From Algicoccus sp048820935 (GTDB taxonomy: Bacteria; Pseudomonadota; Gammaproteobacteria; Burkholderiales; Burkholderiaceae_B): a DNA stretch of 64,000 bases. The stretch's first letter is position 1. The number at the start of each line of letters is the position of its first letter. The stretch lies in assembly GCF_048820935.1 (NCBI RefSeq), contig NZ_JBMERD010000004.1, positions 62,001 to 126,000 of the forward strand. Reading direction: 5' to 3'. The notes under the pieces are model-generated. The model did no database searches and was not told the origin of the DNA. It worked only from the letters and a program-made list of their open reading frames with translations. The translations under genes and the position numbers were made by a program. Positions 1 to 8,537 of this stretch are shown one piece after another.

Positions 1-1733
1 TGTATTTCAAGGGTGTACCCATTCTGGCATCACCTTATCTAACGTTTCCAATCCGTGCTGAACGTAAATCTGGGTTTTTGATCCCCACGTTTGCGAACAC
101 CAGCCGCACCGGGATGGAAATGCTTTTGCCGTACTACTTCAACATCGCCCCAAATTATGATGCGACGATGTATTTCAGACCGATGAGCAAGCGCGGTCTG
201 ATGTTGGGCGGTGAGTTCCGTTATTTACAGCCGAATTTCAATGGTGAAATGTCAGGGACTTACTTGGCGCATGATATTGCGTCTGATCGCAAACGCTGGT
301 CATATGCATGGAAACACTATCAAAATCTAGGTGCGGGGTTTTATGCGAACTGGAATTTGAACGGAGTTTCAGATAAAGATTATCTGCGAGATTTCACAAC
401 CCTGGAAATTAATCAAGCTAGTACCAGTTACTTGCCGCGCACGGGAACATTGGGCTGGTCCAATCAATACTGGCGCGCCGATGCGACGGTGGCGACCTAC
501 CAGACATTAGCTGATGTGACCCCACAGTATGATCAATTGCCCAGATTGACATTGAACGGAGCGCGTTATAACTGGTATGGGTTTGATGTCAAAACCGAAA
601 ACACAGCGACTTGGTTCAGACGCTCATTGGGTGAGACGGGACAACCGTTAGGTCCCGATGGGTCAAGATTTGAGTCCTATACAACGGTGGCTTATCCTTT
701 CGTGAGACCTGGTTGGTACATCACACCAAAAGCAGGTTTTCATTTGACGCAATATGAAACGGACTGGCATCAATTTAAGATGGGCGGTTTGCAGCAAACC
801 AATGCAACTCGAGCGTTGCCGCTGTTCTCAGTCGACGCAGGCATGACGTTTGAGCGCAATACACAGTTTTTTGGGAAAGGTGCGATTCAGACGCTGGAAC
901 CACGGATTTATTACCTACGTGTTCCGTATCGGGATCAAGCGCATTTACCGGTGTACGACACGAGTTTGTCTGCGTTTAGCTTTTCTCAAGCCTTCCAGGA
1001 GAACGTGTACTCAGGGGGATGGGATCGGATTGCCAATGCGAATCAGCTGACCTTGGCTTTGAGTACCCGCTGGCTGGATGAAGAGACCGGGTTTGAACGT
1101 GCCAGTCTGGGAGTCGCTCAGCGTTACTATTTTGAGGATCAGAAAGTATTCCTGCCCGGTGAAACGATTCGAGATAATTCGCGCTCAGACTTTTTATTCA
1201 GAGCCTCGGCCGCTTTGACCGATACGTTATCGGCCAATACGTCGCTTAAGTATGATCCGCACACAAGTCGTTGGTCACGTGCACAAATCACTGCTCGCTG
1301 GCTGCCTAAACGGGCAACTAGCCTGGCTTTGTCTTATCGATTCCAGGACCAGCCGGTTGGGCTGTATGAGCCTCAAGGTCAGAATCAGGTGAGCTTGTCC
1401 TTCCAGTGGCCACTGACTTCAAATATCTACACAGTGGGCCGTGTGGACTATTCATTGCTGAGTGACGCGAAGCGAGATATTGCACCGCGAGTCACACAAG
1501 CAATTGCGGGATTTGAGTATCGAGGTGATTGCTGTTGGGCGGCCAGGGTTGTGTACCAGCGCTATGCTGTGGACCCGAAATCGGTCAACAATGCGATATT
1601 CTTCCAGCTAGAATTGTCAGGCTTAGGTAACTTGGGTCAAGACCCGTCGGGATTGCTCAATAGTTCGATCCCGCATTACCAGAGTGTTGCGCCTAATATT
1701 CCTGGCGTCGGTAAATTTGAAAGGTATGAATAA
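1..1733 (+). CDS. lptD: LPS assembly outer-membrane protein LptD, C-terminal part (5' truncated by window edge)
   Basis: LptD forms, with the lipoprotein LptE, the outer-membrane translocon that places lipopolysaccharide in the outer leaflet. The reading frame is already open at base 3 with the family segment YFKGVPILASPYLTFP, so the gene enters from outside the window and about 576 residues are visible; the TTG at 78 is not the start. The rest is a run of amphipathic strands rich in Tyr, Trp and Phe, as expected for the large LptD barrel. The adjacent cysteines in GDCCW (codons from 1527) match the C-terminal cysteine pair that makes the inter-domain disulfides. It stops at 1731-1733, with surA directly behind, the usual order. 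Confidence 0.95.
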   Translation, partial: YFKGVPILASPYLTFPIRAERKSGFLIPTFANTSRTGMEMLLPYYFNIAPNYDATMYFRPMSKRGLMLGGEFRYLQPNFNGEMSGTYLAHDIASDRKRWSYAWKHYQNLGAGFYANWNLNGVSDKDYLRDFTTLEINQASTSYLPRTGTLGWSNQYWRADATVATYQTLADVTPQYDQLPRLTLNGARYNWYGFDVKTENTATWFRRSLGETGQPLGPDGSRFESYTTVAYPFVRPGWYITPKAGFHLTQYETDWHQFKMGGLQQTNATRALPLFSVDAGMTFERNTQFFGKGAIQTLEPRIYYLRVPYRDQAHLPVYDTSLSAFSFSQAFQENVYSGGWDRIANANQLTLALSTRWLDEETGFERASLGVAQRYYFEDQKVFLPGETIRDNSRSDFLFRASAALTDTLSANTSLKYDPHTSRWSRAQITARWLPKRATSLALSYRFQDQPVGLYEPQGQNQVSLSFQWPLTSNIYTVGRVDYSLLSDAKRDIAPRVTQAIAGFEYRGDCCWAARVVYQRYAVDPKSVNNAIFFQLELSGLGNLGQDPSGLLNSSIPHYQSVAPNIPGVGKFERYE

Positions 1734-1734
1734 T

Positions 1735-3210
1735 ATGAGACACGTGCAAAGCGTTTTCTCCCGAATCTTCGCTGTCCTTTGTCTGAGCTTGCTGCTGACC
1801 ACTGCGGGTCAAGCGCAGGGCCTCAGGGGCGGTACGAAACAGGCGACGCGCGCACCAACGCCCGTGGACGGAATTGCAGCAGTCGTCAATAAAGAAGCGA
1901 TTACTGTGCAGGAAGTCAATCAGCAAGCTGACCGTTTGTCCATGGAACTGCGATCACAGCGCCTGCCTTTGCCACCGAGGGAGCGTCTGGAGAGGCAAGC
2001 CCTGGAAATGTTGATTACTGAGCGGGTGATTCAGCAGGAATCCAAACGCATGGGCATCAATGTCAATGATCAAACAATTGATGCAGCGATTGAAGACATC
2101 GCCCGTAAAAACAATGCAACCGTTGCGCAAATCAAAGCGCAATTGCAGCGTATAGGAATGAGTTGGGCGTCTTATCGTCGTCAGATGGCACGTGACATCA
2201 CACTTGATGAGGTGCGTACTGCTTTAGCTAGCCAGATTGTGCGTCCATCCGATGCTGAAGTGGATGCCTTTTTAAAAGAACAAGCTGCTCGTAAAAGCAG
2301 TGGCTTGGAGCCCCCAAAAAGAGCGGCCCCTCCGCCACCACCTAAACCCAAAGCGCAGCCGGTTCCTCCGTTGATTATGCAGTTGTCTCAGATCTTTTTG
2401 AGTGTGCCTGAAGGGGCGAGCCCTGAAAAAGTGACCGAAGTTAAAAAGCGCATTGATGATATTCGCGCCCGTTTGCGTCGTGGTGAGTCGTTTGAAGAGC
2501 TGGCCATCTCTCAGTCTGATGCGCCAGAAGCCGTGCGTGGTGGTGATCTGGGTGTGCGTCCGGCCAATGGTTGGCCTGATCTCTTTGTGCGCTATGCGCG
2601 CAATCTTCAGCCCGGTCAGATTAGTGGTGTCTTTCAGAGCCCGGCTGGTTTCCATATCCTGAAAATGGTTCGTCGAGCCGGTGGACAGCAAGCGGTGCCA
2701 CAGCCACCACCTGAGCCACCTAAACCGGTCGATCCGTACAAAATGCCTGAAGGCGCGGTAATGGAAGAGCAGACGAAAGCGCGTCACATTTTGATTCGCA
2801 CAACAACGATCACAAATGATGAAGCTGCCAAAGCGCGTTTAGAAGCCGCTCGTGCACGGATTGTGGAAGGGCAGGAGCCATTTGAACAGGTTGCTAAAAG
2901 CGTGTCTGAAGATGCATCTGCCCCTCAAGGTGGTGATTTGGGCTGGGTGGGTAAAGGCCAAACCGTGCCTGAGTTTGAAGCCGCAATGGATAAGCTTCAA
3001 CCTGGCGAAATCAGTGAGCCCGTGAAGAGCCAGTTTGGCTGGCATCTGATTCAGGTTCAGGAACGTCGTACGGAAGATGTCGGTGATGAAACCCGCCGTG
3101 CGATTGCCAGACAGATGTTGTTTGAGCGTCGGGCTGCCGCCCAGTTTGATGCATGGATGCAGCAAATGCGTCTACAGGCTTACATCGATAATCGGATGTT
3201 CCGTCCATGA
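1735..3210 (+). CDS. surA: Periplasmic chaperone / peptidyl-prolyl isomerase SurA
   Basis: SurA escorts outer-membrane barrel proteins, including LptD, across the periplasm. The protein is about 491 residues, longer than the E. coli one (428). A signal peptide ends near AGQA-Q, followed by the SurA N-terminal chaperone domain (about residues 40-160) and two parvulin domains (about 212-312 and 344-444). Proline-rich linkers flank the first parvulin domain (about residues 195-210 and 318-335). I chose ATG 1735 because GAAAGG at 1719-1724 lies 10 bases upstream; ATG 1726 in the same frame would overlap the lptD stop and leave almost no spacing. The gene lies directly after lptD, and rsmA follows 46 bases later with no pdxA between them. 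Confidence 0.95.
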   Translation: MRHVQSVFSRIFAVLCLSLLLTTAGQAQGLRGGTKQATRAPTPVDGIAAVVNKEAITVQEVNQQADRLSMELRSQRLPLPPRERLERQALEMLITERVIQQESKRMGINVNDQTIDAAIEDIARKNNATVAQIKAQLQRIGMSWASYRRQMARDITLDEVRTALASQIVRPSDAEVDAFLKEQAARKSSGLEPPKRAAPPPPPKPKAQPVPPLIMQLSQIFLSVPEGASPEKVTEVKKRIDDIRARLRRGESFEELAISQSDAPEAVRGGDLGVRPANGWPDLFVRYARNLQPGQISGVFQSPAGFHILKMVRRAGGQQAVPQPPPEPPKPVDPYKMPEGAVMEEQTKARHILIRTTTITNDEAAKARLEAARARIVEGQEPFEQVAKSVSEDASAPQGGDLGWVGKGQTVPEFEAAMDKLQPGEISEPVKSQFGWHLIQVQERRTEDVGDETRRAIARQMLFERRAAAQFDAWMQQMRLQAYIDNRMFRP

Positions 3211-3256
3211 TCGTGAACAGATCAGAAACTTTGTACATGTTAGGTGCGCGATTCTG

Positions 3257-4051
3257 ATGAGCAATCAACGAACTCATCAGGCGCGTGCCCGGTTTGGTCA
3301 GAACTTTCTGAAAGATCTTTCTGTGATCGATGCGATTGTCCGTGCCATTGCCCCCAAAGAGGGTGATTGCATGGTGGAAATCGGCCCCGGTCTAGGTGCA
3401 TTGACCGAGCCTTTGTTAGTGGCGCTTAAGCATTTGACCGTCATTGAAATTGACCGTGATCTGGTTAAACGTTTGCGTCAAACCTATACGCCTGAGCAAT
3501 TAACAATTGTAGAAACCGATGCGCTTGCCGTAGATTACTCCGAACTCGGTGAGCGATTACGCGTGGTCGGCAACTTGCCTTACAACATTTCTACCCCTTT
3601 GTTATTTGCGTTGATGGCATACGCCGATCATGTGCGGGATCAGCATTTCATGCTGCAAAAAGAAGTGGTTGATCGCATGGTGGCTAAGCCTGGCACCTCA
3701 GATTACAGCCGTTTGTCGGTGATGCTGCAGTCTCGTTATCGGATGAGAAAGCTTTTTGATGTCGATCCACAGGCGTTTGAACCCGTGCCTAAGGTCACAT
3801 CTTCGATTGTGCGGATGGTGCCGCTACCTGCGGATCGTCCTAAAGCTAAAGATGAGGCACTCTTTGCCGAAGTGGTGCAGCGTGCGTTTGCGCAACGCCG
3901 CAAAATGCTCCGTAAGGCTTTGGGTGACTGGACGCCGCTGCTGGATTGGGATGCACTGGGCGTGTCTCCAACAGATCGGGCTGAGCAAGTCAGCCTTGAA
4001 GGCTTTATTCGTCTGAGCGACGCCCTGACAGAGCGATTGCCGAGTAAGTAA
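3257..4051 (+). CDS. rsmA: 16S rRNA dimethyladenosine transferase RsmA (KsgA)
   Basis: RsmA dimethylates the two adjacent adenines in the 3' terminal helix of 16S rRNA (m6,2A1518/1519), a late 30S assembly step. The 264-residue product has the N-terminal RARFGQNFL signature, the SAM-binding motif VEIGPGLGALTE and the NLPYNIS catalytic motif. The frame is open upstream, but ATG 3257 begins right before the conserved N-terminus (MSNQRTHQARARFGQ). In many relatives pdxA lies between surA and rsmA; here it is missing. The 3' end overlaps the convergent glycerate kinase gene by 47 bases. Confidence 0.95.
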   Translation: MSNQRTHQARARFGQNFLKDLSVIDAIVRAIAPKEGDCMVEIGPGLGALTEPLLVALKHLTVIEIDRDLVKRLRQTYTPEQLTIVETDALAVDYSELGERLRVVGNLPYNISTPLLFALMAYADHVRDQHFMLQKEVVDRMVAKPGTSDYSRLSVMLQSRYRMRKLFDVDPQAFEPVPKVTSSIVRMVPLPADRPKAKDEALFAEVVQRAFAQRRKMLRKALGDWTPLLDWDALGVSPTDRAEQVSLEGFIRLSDALTERLPSK

Positions 4052-5165
4052 ACGTTCGAATCACGTCACGTGCTTGGGCTTCTAGCAGCTTCGATGCATT
4101 TGCCAATGCCTGCTCAAGTGTCATGGGTCCATTGACTAAACTGTAAGCAGCTAGTAGGCCGTGTTGATATAAATCTTGATAACCCACTCCCAAAGTACCT
4201 GCCATCGCAATGACAGGCACACGTTTGGATCGTGCGCGAAGTATGACTTCCAAAGGTGCTTTGCCTTGTGCTGTTTGCGCATCGAGTCGGCCTTCACCGG
4301 TAATGACCAGATCGGCTTGTGATAGGTAGTCGTCTAAACGAATCTGATCGGCAATCCAAGAGGCACCTGCTTGTAGTTCAGCATTGAGCCAGGCTAATGC
4401 GGCAAAGGCAAAGCCACCCGCTGCGCCAGCGCCAGGCTGTGTAGAAAAGTCATGTCCACGGTGTTGTGCTGTGAGCTTCGCAAAATGCCCCAAAGAGGCA
4501 TCTAACGCATCGACTTGTGTGGGGGTCGCGCCTTTTTGAGGGCCAAAGATTGCGCTGGCACCTTGGGGACCACAGAGTGGGTTGGAAACATCGGTGATGA
4601 TGCGCCATTGAACATCTGTAATTCTGGAATCCATTGCACTGAGATCAAGTGCTGCAATTTTTGAGAGATTCTGAGGAGTGGGGGTTAATTCGGTGTTTTG
4701 TGCATCCAAAAACCGCATTCCCAACGCGTACAACATGCCAATGCCCGCATCGTTGGTTGCAGAACCTCCGGCTGTGAGCGTGATTTCGCGCACACCGGTA
4801 TCTAGCGCTTGCAAAATTAACAATCCTACGCCGTATGTGTTGGCTATTAAAACGTTTCGGTCTTGTGGCTCAAGCTGATCCAGCCCTGCTGCACTGGCCA
4901 TTTCGATCATGGCACTGTCGTGGGCGAATCTGAGCCATTTTGCTTGGCAAGGACGTCCTAGGGCATCTACAACGTTTGCGTGGCGTAGTTCGCCTTGTAG
5001 GGTCTGTGCGAGTGCGTCGAGCGTGCCTTCGCCGCCATCGGCCATGGGGAGCATTGTAATCTGCGCATGTGGAATTTCTTGATGAATGCCGCGTGCAATG
5101 GCTTGTGCAACCTCTTGTGCACTGAGGCTTTCTTTGAAAGAATCGGGTGCGATAATGATTTTCAT
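4005..5165 (-). CDS. Glycerate 2-kinase, class I (GarK/GlxK family)
   Basis: This cytoplasmic kinase phosphorylates D-glycerate to 2-phosphoglycerate, feeding products of glyoxylate or glucarate catabolism into glycolysis. The 386 residues match the usual family length (about 380). The N-terminus MKIIIAPDSFKESLSA is the family signature, with further family blocks MADGGEGT, GGSATNDAGIGML and TGEGRLDAQT. Its last 47 bases overlap the end of rsmA on the other strand. The SpmAB-like gene lies just upstream on the same strand (5-base gap), so both may share a transcript; no other glycerate-pathway gene is beside it. GarK and GlxK cannot be told apart here. Confidence 0.92.
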   Translation of the reverse strand: MKIIIAPDSFKESLSAQEVAQAIARGIHQEIPHAQITMLPMADGGEGTLDALAQTLQGELRHANVVDALGRPCQAKWLRFAHDSAMIEMASAAGLDQLEPQDRNVLIANTYGVGLLILQALDTGVREITLTAGGSATNDAGIGMLYALGMRFLDAQNTELTPTPQNLSKIAALDLSAMDSRITDVQWRIITDVSNPLCGPQGASAIFGPQKGATPTQVDALDASLGHFAKLTAQHRGHDFSTQPGAGAAGGFAFAALAWLNAELQAGASWIADQIRLDDYLSQADLVITGEGRLDAQTAQGKAPLEVILRARSKRVPVIAMAGTLGVGYQDLYQHGLLAAYSLVNGPMTLEQALANASKLLEAQARDVIRTFTYSAIALSGRRSDE

Positions 5166-5170
5166 AGGCT

Positions 5171-6409
5171 CTAGAGGACGTTCGGAAAAAACAAATAACA
5201 GACCAAAATCGCTGCCGTGATACCAGCAAAGTCAGCCACTAAGGCACAGCCTACCGCATGGCGTGCACGAATAATACCGACTGACCCAAAATACACTGCT
5301 AAGACATAAAACGTCGTTTCCGTGCTGCCTTGCAATGTTGCAGCCAGAAGTGCTGCAAAGCTATCGACCCCATGATGTTGCATGGTTTCGATCATCAATC
5401 CTCGGGCGGCACTGCCAGAAAAGGGTTTGACCAATGCGACCGGGAGCGCATCGACAAACTTGGTGTCGGTTTGAAACCACTCAAAGACATAACGGATTGC
5501 GTCGAGCAGGAAGTCCAGTGCGCCTGAAGCACGTAGAAAACCGATCGCGCACAGCATGGCGACTAGATAGGGGAGCAGCTCTTTTGAGATCGAGAAGCCT
5601 TCTTTCGCACCTTCCACAAACGCTTCATAAACGGGTACTTTACGAATTGCACCCAGAATCAAAAAGAGCACGATACAAGCCAAGAGCGCAAAGTTGCCGC
5701 TGACCGTGGAGAGATGGCTCAGCGTCGCCGCACTGAGCGTCATGGCCATTGCAATCAGACCACTGATGAATAATGCGGCGGCTCCTGTCCAGAGCAAAAC
5801 GACTGGGTCGTGAAGGCGTAAACGCTGCATCCAAGCAACCGCTAAAAAGCCGGCCAAGGTCGATGCACTGGTCGCTAACAGAATAGGCAGAAATACCATG
5901 GCGGGATCCGCCGCACCTTGTTGCAAACGGTACATAAAGATGGTGACTGGCAGAAGCGTTAACGAGGATGTGTTGAGCACCAAAAACAAAATTTGTGCAT
6001 TGGTGGCAGTTTGCGGATCAGGGTTGAGCGACTGTAGTTCTCGCATGGCACGCAGACCGACAGGTGTTGCTGCATTGTCCAGTCCTAAACCATTGGCGGC
6101 ATAGTTGAGCGTAATCAGTCCCAAAGCCGGATGGCCTCTGGGCACCCCAGGCATGAGGCGAGCAAACAGTGGAGAGAGCCAGCGCGATAAAGTGGCAACC
6201 GCGCCAGCTCGTTCGGCGATGCGTAAAAGTCCTAGCCAAAGCGTGAGCGTCCCAAAAAGCACGAGCATAATATCCACAGACACTTTGGCCATTTCAAAGA
6301 GGCTGTTGACCATGCGGCTCAGGACTGCGGCATCACCGAACCAGAGCCACTGAATACCTGCGGACAGGCTTCCTAGAATAAAAAATGCAAGCCACAGAAT
6401 ATTCAGCAT
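5171..6409 (-). CDS. SpmA-SpmB fusion, nucleoside-recognition (Gate) domain membrane protein
   Basis: A 412-residue integral membrane protein in which SpmA-like (about 1-200) and SpmB-like (about 230-412) halves are joined. The family signatures are LNYAANGLGLDNAATPVG in the first half and the GSTETTFYVLAVYFGSVG block in the second. In spore formers the two halves are separate proteins of spore maturation; in Gram-negatives the fused form is common and its substrate is not established. About ten hydrophobic segments are visible. It sits 12 bases downstream of gloA and 5 bases before the glycerate kinase, all on the minus strand. The fold is clear; the function is not. Confidence 0.85.
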   Translation of the reverse strand: MLNILWLAFFILGSLSAGIQWLWFGDAAVLSRMVNSLFEMAKVSVDIMLVLFGTLTLWLGLLRIAERAGAVATLSRWLSPLFARLMPGVPRGHPALGLITLNYAANGLGLDNAATPVGLRAMRELQSLNPDPQTATNAQILFLVLNTSSLTLLPVTIFMYRLQQGAADPAMVFLPILLATSASTLAGFLAVAWMQRLRLHDPVVLLWTGAAALFISGLIAMAMTLSAATLSHLSTVSGNFALLACIVLFLILGAIRKVPVYEAFVEGAKEGFSISKELLPYLVAMLCAIGFLRASGALDFLLDAIRYVFEWFQTDTKFVDALPVALVKPFSGSAARGLMIETMQHHGVDSFAALLAATLQGSTETTFYVLAVYFGSVGIIRARHAVGCALVADFAGITAAILVCYLFFPNVL

Positions 6410-6421
6410 GTGGGTGTCTCG

Positions 6422-6811
6422 TTAGGCGGTTTTACGCTCGATGAACTCGATTTTATAGCCATCCGGATCTTCCACAAAGGCGATCACAGTGGTGCCATGC
6501 TTCATGGGGCCAGCTTCACGGGTGACTTTGCCACCGCGTGCGCGTGCGTCATCACAGGCTTTGGCGGCATTCTCGACTTCGATCGCAATGTGACCATACC
6601 CTGTGCCCAAATCGTATTCGGTGGTGTCCCAGTTATGGGTTAGCTCCAGCACAGTGGCTTTGTCTTCATCGTCATAGCCCACAAAAGCCAGTGTAAAGCG
6701 ACCGTCGGGGTAGTCTTTTTGACGTAACAAGCGCATACCCAGAACATCGGTATAAAACGCTAATGAACGCTCAAGATTGCCAACACGCAGCATCGTATGA
6801 AGTAAACGCAT
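6422..6811 (-). CDS. gloA: Lactoylglutathione lyase (glyoxalase I)
   Basis: GloA turns the methylglyoxal-glutathione hemithioacetal into S-lactoylglutathione, detoxifying methylglyoxal in the cytoplasm. The 129-residue product is typical in length. It has the paired beta-alpha-beta-beta-beta modules of the family, the opening MRLLHTMLRVGNLERSLAFY with a metal-binding His, and further likely ligands in LELTHNW, GYGHIAIEV and the C-terminal YKIEFIE. The start at 6811 has GAGGA eight bases upstream; the in-frame ATG five codons earlier has no ribosome site. An intergenic stretch of about 115 bases separates it from the YgjP-like gene upstream. Confidence 0.95.
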   Translation of the reverse strand: MRLLHTMLRVGNLERSLAFYTDVLGMRLLRQKDYPDGRFTLAFVGYDDEDKATVLELTHNWDTTEYDLGTGYGHIAIEVENAAKACDDARARGGKVTREAGPMKHGTTVIAFVEDPDGYKIEFIERKTA

Positions 6812-6927
6812 AAATAAAATCCTCATGAAATCAGATGAATGAAGATAGAGTTATCAGAAATTGACATTGTCAGGTTAACGGATTGGGCTGATGGCATCAA
6901 TGTTGACCGTGTGAAAGTCTCATTTGA

Positions 6928-7755
6928 TTACACAGTTGGTAAATCACCCGGTCGGTAAGCTTTTAGTTTTTGATGACCTTGCAGATAGTCCGGGTAGATG
7001 GTTTGCAGCGTTTTCCAGAAGGCTGGGCTGTGATTCATCTCCTTGAGGTGGGCAAGTTCATGGGCGATTACATAATCGATCACAGGCAGCTCAAAGTGAA
7101 TCAATCGCCAGTTGAGATTGATACGTTTTTGACTGCTGCAAGAGCCCCAGCGTGTTCGGGCATTCGATAAGCGCCAACTACTCGGCATTGGCGCTTGACG
7201 GGCTTCAAAGTACTGTAAACGACGTCCAAACCAGACAATGGCTTGTTGTTGCAGCCACGCTTGCGTCATTTCTTGAATACGCCGTGAGTCTGCGTCGTTG
7301 GGTAGTGGCAACCACAGATGGCCTGAAGGTTGGTCGGATTGATTGTCACCATCAAACCAGATTTTTCCAGGGTGTGGTTGCTCGGGGTGAACGCCTTGGC
7401 GCAAGATGATGGCTTGACCTAAGAAAGGAATTTGTCCACCAAATTGCCAACGCTGTTGGTTTTGTTGTTGCAGTTGTTGGCGTTGCTGGACCAGCTGGAG
7501 CTTTTGGGTGATCCAGTTAAAACGGGTTTCAATGGCTTCTTCAATTTGCGGCAAACTCACCCAGTGTGGTGCAGTGATGCGCAGACCATGATCCTGAATT
7601 TGTAAACCAATTGAGCGCCGTTTGGAACGCACAAGTTCGTAGTACAACTGTCCAGACTGCGATTGATACAACATACGCTGACCCAGCATGCTCCCAGATG
7701 TTTCAGAGGCGGAGTCAGGCGTTGTACCAAAATCCAGAGAAAGTTGTCGGCTCAT
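6928..7755 (-). CDS. YgjP-like (M48/SprT-type) zinc metallopeptidase-fold protein
   Basis: A 275-residue protein with the YgjP/DUF45 domain. The zinc signature HELAHLKEMNHSPAFW lies near residues 230-245, preceded by the family block TRWGSCSS. The central part (about residues 95-110) is rich in Gln. YgjP homologues carry a minigluzincin-like HExxH site; the physiological substrate is uncertain. Its start overlaps the end of plsC by 4 bases, so it belongs to the minus-strand run glyQ-glyS-gmhB-plsC-ygjP. That order recurs in Burkholderiales, as I recall it. Confidence 0.88.
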   Translation of the reverse strand: MSRQLSLDFGTTPDSASETSGSMLGQRMLYQSQSGQLYYELVRSKRRSIGLQIQDHGLRITAPHWVSLPQIEEAIETRFNWITQKLQLVQQRQQLQQQNQQRWQFGGQIPFLGQAIILRQGVHPEQPHPGKIWFDGDNQSDQPSGHLWLPLPNDADSRRIQEMTQAWLQQQAIVWFGRRLQYFEARQAPMPSSWRLSNARTRWGSCSSQKRINLNWRLIHFELPVIDYVIAHELAHLKEMNHSPAFWKTLQTIYPDYLQGHQKLKAYRPGDLPTV

Positions 7756-8537
7756 GCGTTTGATGTGTTTTTGTTAGCAGCGTTTTTGTTCGGGACGTTT
7801 TTGACAGAACGTTTGGTCATGGGTGTCCGAGAAATTTGGATCATTTCGTCTTCGATCCATTCAAGGACTTTCTGATTAAGTTCCTCAGCAGTCAAACCTT
7901 CAGACGGAATGACTGGGCCAATCGAGACGGTGATCGTTCCTGGTTGCTTGCGCCATGAATTGCGTGGCCAGAAATCACCCGCATTGTGGGCAACTGGAAT
8001 AACCGGCACATTGCAGCGTTGTGCTAACAAAGCACCTCCCATCTTGAAGCGGCCCATTTTTCCAGGTGCGACGCGCGTGCCTTCTGGGAACAAGATAGGC
8101 CAGCGACCTTCATCTAGACGTTCCTGTCCTTGTTTGACCACTTGAGCAAACGCTTCTTTGCCTTTGGATCGATCAATCGGAATCCATTTCAGTAAGGCCA
8201 GTCCCCATCCAAAAAACGGAATCTTGTGCAGTTCGCGTTTGTAGACAAAACAGACTTCACGTGGCATCGAACTTGGAAAAAACAAGGTTTCCCAGGCGGA
8301 CTGGTGCTTGGAAAGAATAACGCCTGGCCCATCTGGTAAGTTTTCCCAACCTTTGACCTCCCAACGCACGCCACAGATCCAACGTGCGGCATACATCGCA
8401 AACCGCGGCCAGCCCACAGTTAAGCGATAACGCCAGTGTCTGGGCAATGGAGCACATAACACGGTAAAAAATGAATAAGGAATGACGCTGATAACCAGCA
8501 CCAGGTAATACAACGTCGCTCGAATCGTCCCTATCAT
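7752..8537 (-). CDS. plsC: 1-acyl-sn-glycerol-3-phosphate acyltransferase (PlsC family)
   Basis: This inner-membrane enzyme acylates lysophosphatidic acid to phosphatidic acid, the second acylation in phospholipid synthesis. The 261-residue product has an N-terminal hydrophobic anchor (about 5-25), a catalytic block KHQSAWET in which the usual HX4D reads HX4E, and the substrate motif FPEGTR. The Lys/Asn/Thr-rich tail after about residue 240 looks unconserved. It overlaps the YgjP-like gene by 4 bases downstream and gmhB by 4 bases upstream, so translational coupling is likely. The HX4E form is, as far as I recall, common in betaproteobacterial members rather than a defect. Confidence 0.92.
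   Translation of the reverse strand: MIGTIRATLYYLVLVISVIPYSFFTVLCAPLPRHWRYRLTVGWPRFAMYAARWICGVRWEVKGWENLPDGPGVILSKHQSAWETLFFPSSMPREVCFVYKRELHKIPFFGWGLALLKWIPIDRSKGKEAFAQVVKQGQERLDEGRWPILFPEGTRVAPGKMGRFKMGGALLAQRCNVPVIPVAHNAGDFWPRNSWRKQPGTITVSIGPVIPSEGLTAEELNQKVLEWIEDEMIQISRTPMTKRSVKNVPNKNAANKNTSNA

Noticed and set aside
78..140. TTG at 78 as the start of an outer-membrane protein gene
   Set aside because: The frame is open from base 3 with family-specific LptD residues (YFKGVPILASPYLTFP), so the gene is cut by the window edge rather than starting there.
2272..2787. 171-codon minus-strand frame inside surA
   Set aside because: It is the antisense shadow of a well-supported coding region and has no start, ribosome site or family signal of its own.
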